From: JAHBNG01 sp039028975
GTDB taxonomy: Bacteria; Chloroflexota; Anaerolineae; Caldilineales; Caldilineaceae
Direction of reading: 5' to 3'
DNA: 64,000 nucleotides
Assembly (NCBI GenBank): GCA_039028975.1
Contig: JBCCHB010000080.1
Location: 1-64,000, forward strand
The notes beneath the pieces are model-generated. The model saw only the letters and a list, made by a program, of their open reading frames with translations. It made no database searches and was not told the DNA's origin. How positions within the stretch are numbered: position 1 is the stretch's first letter; every line of letters begins with the position of its first letter. Made by a program: the position numbers and the translations under genes. Below are positions 60,121 through 64,000 of the stretch, piece after piece.

Positions 60121-62129
60121 CAAATAGACGAACTTCGAATGCTCCCAATGAAAAGGGAGCCGATAAGAAGCAGAGTGAATCCAAGAATAGCTCAAACTCC
60201 ACTAGCCGTTCTCGCAACACCCGTGGTGGTTCTAACCAGAGTCGCCGTGGCGGACGGCGCACATCCCGCTCACGAAATTATACCCAAGACAATGGCCGAA
60301 ATAGTAACACTCAGCAGGCCAACCCCACAGAGAACACCGAAAGTCAGGGCAATCAAAATAAACAGTGGTATAAGGCCGATCTTCATCTGCATACTATGGC
60401 CTCCAATGATTATGAAGAGCCAGATGCTACGTATCTTGACTGGATACGGCGCGTAGCAGAACAAGAGCTTGATATTGTAGCGATTACTGACCACAATACG
60501 GTTGCTGGAATTGCAGCAATCCGTAAAGAGATTGAGTGGCTGACCATGCTGGAAAAAGATGGGCGGTTGAAGAAAGATGAAGCAGCAAATCTAGAAGAGT
60601 GGCGTGCCTTTGCAGAGAAAACACTGGTTCTACCTGGCTTTGAATTTACGGCCACGTTTGGCTTTCACATTCTGGGCATCTTCCCGCCGGAAACTTCTGT
60701 ACGGCAGTTGGAGCATGTACTGTTAACGCTCAACGTGCCGCCAGATAAGCTTGACATTGGGTCGACCGAAACGGGTGCTAGCGCAGATGTGTTAACGGCG
60801 TATAAGGTGATTCATGAAGCCGGCGGCTTGGCCATTGCGGCCCATGCGAACAGCACCCATGGTGTAGCTATGCGGGATTTCCCCTTTGGGGGACAGACGA
60901 AAATTGCCTATACCCAGGACCCTTTGCTTGATGCCCTGGAGGTCACGGATCTGGAGAAAAAGCGCGGATATACGACAGCTCGCTTCTTCAATGGAACCAA
61001 ATCTGAGTATTCGCGACGGATGCACTGCATTCAAGGCAGTGATGCTCATCGACTGACATCGAGCGAAAATGGCAAACGGTTAGGCATTGGCGAGCGAGCC
61101 ACTGAATTTTTGCTGGCCGAGGCTTCTTTCGAGGCGCTGAAAAATATGCTGCGCAGCAATGACTTTCGAGCCTCTCGCCCAGCGCGGCCCAAAGATAAGC
61201 CTTTTGACCCCGTGGAAGATGCCCGTGAAGAAGGCCCAGGTATTGCCATGAGCTTTCACGAATCTGCCAGCCAGCGCGGTGGTCGCCTAACGACGATTTT
61301 GACCGATATCTGCGCATTCGCCAACACGGTGGGTGGCACACTTTTCATTGGGGCAAGCTATGGTAAGCCCAAGATTAAGGGATTAGACGATCCTAAGACT
61401 ATTGAAGGAGAAATTCGGGCTGCTTTAGACGAACGTATGACGCCCCCTCTACAAGTTCAGTTTGACACGCTTACAACCCAAGATGTAAAGGTGCTTCGTC
61501 TTACAACACCTAAAGGCAAAGAACAGCCTTATTGTTTGGATGAATTCAAATTCTACATCCGTGATGAGACCGATACTAGCCAAGCGGTACGTGATGAAAT
61601 TGTGGCATTGGTTCTAGCTGTAGAGGCAGAGAAGCGATCTCAAGGTGGGCGCAACAGAAAAGGGCAAGGGCCAAATCGGGGGGCTGGCCATGACAATTCT
61701 GGCAAAAACAACAGCTCAAATCGGAATGACAAAGGCTCATCATCGGGTGCTACACCGGTCTCCAATAAGGGTGATAAGGATGATGCCTTTTACCTACCCC
61801 AAATTGGCGTAGAGGTCATCGATAGCAATAAAGGAAATGGAACCCACAGTATTCGGGACATGCGGAACGGCAACATTATCAAGAATGTAACCCGTAAAGG
61901 ATCCCGGAAGCTATGGAACTATGCCATTCAACAACACGAAGATCGGGCCGTTGATTTCAATAAGATTGAATGGAAGGGTGATATAGGTCTAGTCCATGTG
62001 GATAGACGTGCAGGCAAAGTCCGTTATGATGTGGCCATTCGGGATAATGGAAAGGTCCGCGTCTTCTATGGTGTTACTGAAGATGGTATGGAAGGGCGGT
62101 GGTCAGTCTTTATTCAAGATGATGAATAG
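60117..62129 (+). CDS. PHP-domain protein fused to an AlbA/Schlafen-type DNA-binding domain
   Basis: 670 residues. N-terminus (1-82) is Ser/Arg/Asn/Gly-rich, disordered and RGG-like. A PHP metal-dependent phosphoesterase domain (about 83-350) has DLHLHT (His90, His92), ITDHN (Asp125, His126), AIAAHANSTHG near 241 and QGSDAHRL near 306. An AlbA_2-type domain (about 370-510) has FANTVGGTLFIGASYGKP-type motif. A second low-complexity linker leads to a C-terminal domain (about 555-670) with IRDMRNGNIIKNVTRKGSRKLWNYAI. The first in-frame start is GTG at 60117; a 10-codon frame (ATG at 60088) with strong AAGGAGA overlaps it as GTGA, so translation may be coupled. It is probably a nucleic-acid processing phosphoesterase; not proven. 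Confidence 0.85.
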   Translation: MTNRRTSNAPNEKGADKKQSESKNSSNSTSRSRNTRGGSNQSRRGGRRTSRSRNYTQDNGRNSNTQQANPTENTESQGNQNKQWYKADLHLHTMASNDYEEPDATYLDWIRRVAEQELDIVAITDHNTVAGIAAIRKEIEWLTMLEKDGRLKKDEAANLEEWRAFAEKTLVLPGFEFTATFGFHILGIFPPETSVRQLEHVLLTLNVPPDKLDIGSTETGASADVLTAYKVIHEAGGLAIAAHANSTHGVAMRDFPFGGQTKIAYTQDPLLDALEVTDLEKKRGYTTARFFNGTKSEYSRRMHCIQGSDAHRLTSSENGKRLGIGERATEFLLAEASFEALKNMLRSNDFRASRPARPKDKPFDPVEDAREEGPGIAMSFHESASQRGGRLTTILTDICAFANTVGGTLFIGASYGKPKIKGLDDPKTIEGEIRAALDERMTPPLQVQFDTLTTQDVKVLRLTTPKGKEQPYCLDEFKFYIRDETDTSQAVRDEIVALVLAVEAEKRSQGGRNRKGQGPNRGAGHDNSGKNNSSNRNDKGSSSGATPVSNKGDKDDAFYLPQIGVEVIDSNKGNGTHSIRDMRNGNIIKNVTRKGSRKLWNYAIQQHEDRAVDFNKIEWKGDIGLVHVDRRAGKVRYDVAIRDNGKVRVFYGVTEDGMEGRWSVFIQDDE

Positions 62130-62139
62130 CGCATAGCTC

Positions 62140-63540
62140 TTACTCATTCACTTTTTCCATGATTGCTTCTGCTTCTTTACGGGCTATTCCGCAGGCCATG
62201 AGTCCAATCACATTCGCTTTTTGAATGGATTCAATTGAAGGGTATGTAGAGAGGATATGCTGCTGTTGCTCATCCGTAAGATAGTCACATTCGGCCAACA
62301 TGGATCGAGCAAGGCACCACTGGCGATAATTGAAGAGCATCTGTTCAAGGTAGCCAGGTGTTTCCATATTTGTGCCATACATGGCCATTCCAGCATCCTG
62401 TATCTGGCGAGCTAAGTACGCATCGTCCCAATGGTAGTCTTCTTGGAGCTGCTCTAAATGGCTAAGCACATGGGTACGCATAGTCGAACCGCGTACCCAA
62501 AAGTAGGATACGAGCGCAAAATATGCGTATAGGGCATCGAGCTTATCTAGCGGGCAGTGGCCATTAAATTCGTCAAGAATTTCGGTGATTTGGGTATGTA
62601 ATTTAGAGAGTGCATTGATGGCGTGATTCAGGGAGCCAGTCTTTAGTGCCATGCGGCCAATGCGTAAGAAGGCTTTGGCCGCATCATTGGTTGGCTGGAG
62701 TGTGAGTTCGTCATATCCCTGCATCATCTTGGACATAACGCTTGGGCTATCCATGGTAAATGCCTGCAAAAATACCTCTTCCAGCTCCTTAGAGATGTCT
62801 CGAATACTAAAGTCCTTCACATGCGCTTCGCCTTTGGTGCTATAGTAGGCTCGCTGAATTATCTCTTGCAACAACTCCAGGGCCACGGCGATATTTTGCT
62901 CATTGCCATCGGCGATAATCTGCCGAACCGTTTGAGCTAGTCCAGCCCAGGACTCTGGCGTTAGATCCAGAGAAAGTAACTTCTCAATTGTACCCAGAAC
63001 GGCCTGCTTATCACTCCCCGGATCGCAAAATTCTCCTAACTCTCCTAAATTGTTAAACAGGGCGCTGTCGATGCGTCCTTGGTTTGCCTCGGCCTGATTG
63101 CGGCACACTTTCCCCAAATGGAGGATTACTTTGTCCCTAGTAAAGGAGGTTAATAAGCTAATAAAGAGCGCCGTCGTAATGACGTTGGCGATCAGAACAC
63201 CACCGATCCAATACGCGGCATTGTTAACGAAATGACCTTGAATGGCGCAGAGGACGATTGTGGCCCCATTGCTGCACGTAAAAAATGGTGGAATCAGATA
63301 GCTAAGAAAAAATATGATGGAAAGGACAATTAAGACAACCACAAACTCGGGTTGGAGGATTTTACTCGCCTTGATTTTTTGGGGGCCAATATTGAAGACA
63401 TAAGCATACTTCTCCCGAATGGCTCGGATGCGAGGCGGAACATTAATAATGATGGAAGGAATGCTGATCCCGAAGACCAGGAGCCCAACCAGTGATTCAA
63501 TGAAAGATGGAATCGCCGAAACAATAGGGCTTGGCTCCAT
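62140..63540 (-). CDS. Membrane protein of unknown function with helical C-terminal domain
   Basis: 466 residues from the ATG at 63540, preceded by AGGAGGG; an in-frame ATG five codons upstream lacks such a site. Three hydrophobic segments lie near 5-33, 66-90 and 107-132. The remaining 330 residues are soluble and mostly helical, with TPR- or HEAT-like character (SWAGLAQTVRQIIADGNEQNIAVALELLQEII, AKAFLRIGRMALKTGSLNHAINALSKL). The end reads VIGLMACGIARKEAEAIMEKVNE. No known family was recognised. It converges with the PHP gene, whose stop is only 10 bases away. A family A element lies directly upstream. Confidence 0.75.
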   Translation of the reverse strand: MEPSPIVSAIPSFIESLVGLLVFGISIPSIIINVPPRIRAIREKYAYVFNIGPQKIKASKILQPEFVVVLIVLSIIFFLSYLIPPFFTCSNGATIVLCAIQGHFVNNAAYWIGGVLIANVITTALFISLLTSFTRDKVILHLGKVCRNQAEANQGRIDSALFNNLGELGEFCDPGSDKQAVLGTIEKLLSLDLTPESWAGLAQTVRQIIADGNEQNIAVALELLQEIIQRAYYSTKGEAHVKDFSIRDISKELEEVFLQAFTMDSPSVMSKMMQGYDELTLQPTNDAAKAFLRIGRMALKTGSLNHAINALSKLHTQITEILDEFNGHCPLDKLDALYAYFALVSYFWVRGSTMRTHVLSHLEQLQEDYHWDDAYLARQIQDAGMAMYGTNMETPGYLEQMLFNYRQWCLARSMLAECDYLTDEQQQHILSTYPSIESIQKANVIGLMACGIARKEAEAIMEKVNE

Positions 63541-63568
63541 CGTCCCTCCTAACATAGATGCTCAGGTT

Positions 63569-63656
63569 ATATTTGGCTCTGTCATGGATAAGAATAATCG
63601 ACTCGAATAAGACCATGCCGAATTATTCTCATCTACGGCCAACCGCGGTGTATCAT
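63569..63656. repeat. Palindromic element, family A copy 5
   Basis: GGCTCTGTCATGGATAAGAA on the left, TTATTCTCATCTACGGCCAA then CCGCGGTGTAT on the right; inverted relative to copy 3, sharing AGAATAAT / ATTATTCT arms. It lies just upstream of the membrane-protein gene. Confidence 0.65.
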
Positions 63657-63772
63657 GAGCAACAGATGGAACAACCCCCCCAAATTTTGCAGAGTAAAGA
63701 TAAAGGAATCTGAGGAATCTGTCGGTGAGAATCTATATATGAGTGCATTCAAATGAGTATATTGAATAGCCC

Positions 63773-64000
63773 CTAGCGATAACTTCCCAGGATGTCCTGA
63801 ACCAATTGAAGCAAAATATTGCTTGGCATCCCTGCTTGCTTCTGGCGATAGTTGTTTTTTTGAAATTCTAAAGTCGCCAAGCCATCCGCAACGTCATCCC
63901 AAGGATCAACCGAGAGAATACCTACCTGATGAATTGGGGGTGGGGGTGGGATCGCCGGTAAGAGTATGGTGTGGCCATTGTTGCTTGGGCAATACAGATT
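63773..64000 (-). CDS. C-terminal part of a gene running off the right edge
   Basis: 75 codons plus TAG (minus strand) are open from the window edge to 63773 with natural composition. The readable part contains a proline run (AIPPPPPIHQVGILSVDPW) and ends QLVQDILGSYR. The start lies outside the window. No family recognised; the helical tail (QAGMPSNILLQLVQDIL) suggests a folded domain. Same strand as the preceding membrane-protein gene, but separated from it by 232 bp and a repeat element. Confidence 0.6.
   Translation of the reverse strand, partial: NLYCPSNNGHTILLPAIPPPPPIHQVGILSVDPWDDVADGLATLEFQKNNYRQKQAGMPSNILLQLVQDILGSYR

Overview
The window reads as accessory-rich chromosome from a bacterium, most likely a member of the Chloroflexota. 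This is an inference. It rests on several large secreted proteins built from DUF11-type repeats, Kelch-like repeats and Thr/Pro linkers, three of which end in a short hydrophobic tail of the FLPYLS type; on a surface Ser/Thr kinase/phosphatase locus; and on intergenic regions packed with short palindromic repeats. No rRNA or tRNA gene was seen, and no complete transposase. Both edges cut through sequence: a possible gene remnant lies at the left edge and a truncated minus-strand gene at the right edge.

Layout. 1-7.5 kb: sulfate activation (cysD-cysNC), a PPOX-fold flavoprotein, a hybrid histidine kinase and an acetamidase/formamidase. 7.6-11.6 kb: a large secreted protein with eight cysteine-paired repeats. 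12.2-17 kb: a zinc alcohol dehydrogenase, then selB with a coiled-coil protein. 17.4-20 kb: two overlapping GT4 glycosyltransferases. 20-29.3 kb: a minus-strand locus, PP2C phosphatase > Kelch protein A > Kelch protein B > Ser/Thr kinase, with all four products membrane-anchored. 29.9-31.2 kb: a GH4 glycosidase behind a palindromic operator candidate. 31.5-44.2 kb: a two-protein NRPS-PKS assembly line. 44.6-49.1 kb: a CrtC/AttH-like lipoprotein, a 2-hydroxyacid dehydrogenase and a PA14/DUF4399 secreted protein. 49.2-51.5 kb: a toxin-antitoxin pair and an unknown exported protein. 51.7-55.6 kb: fchA-folD-membrane protein operon. 56.5-59 kb: lon. 60-64 kb: a PHP-AlbA fusion, an unknown membrane protein and the truncated gene.

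The most distinctive locus is the assembly line. The NRPS starts with a formyltransferase domain, continues with a condensation-like remnant, and carries a luciferase-like monooxygenase inserted inside its adenylation domain. It hands over to a PKS with the unusual order KS-AT-KR-DH-ACP-TE. The specificity residues I could align resemble a glycine code, so one cycle could give an N-formylated, reduced gamma-amino acid. That product is inference. A mobile-looking 86-bp palindromic element is read through in frame inside the NRPS, exactly in the linker between the monooxygenase and the rest of the adenylation domain.

The intergenic regions hold several families of 70-130 bp palindromic elements that recur across the window on both strands, looking like non-autonomous MITE/REP-type elements. 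They occupy most gaps longer than 300 bp, including the 5' regions of the NRPS, glycosyltransferase, lon, fchA and cysD genes.
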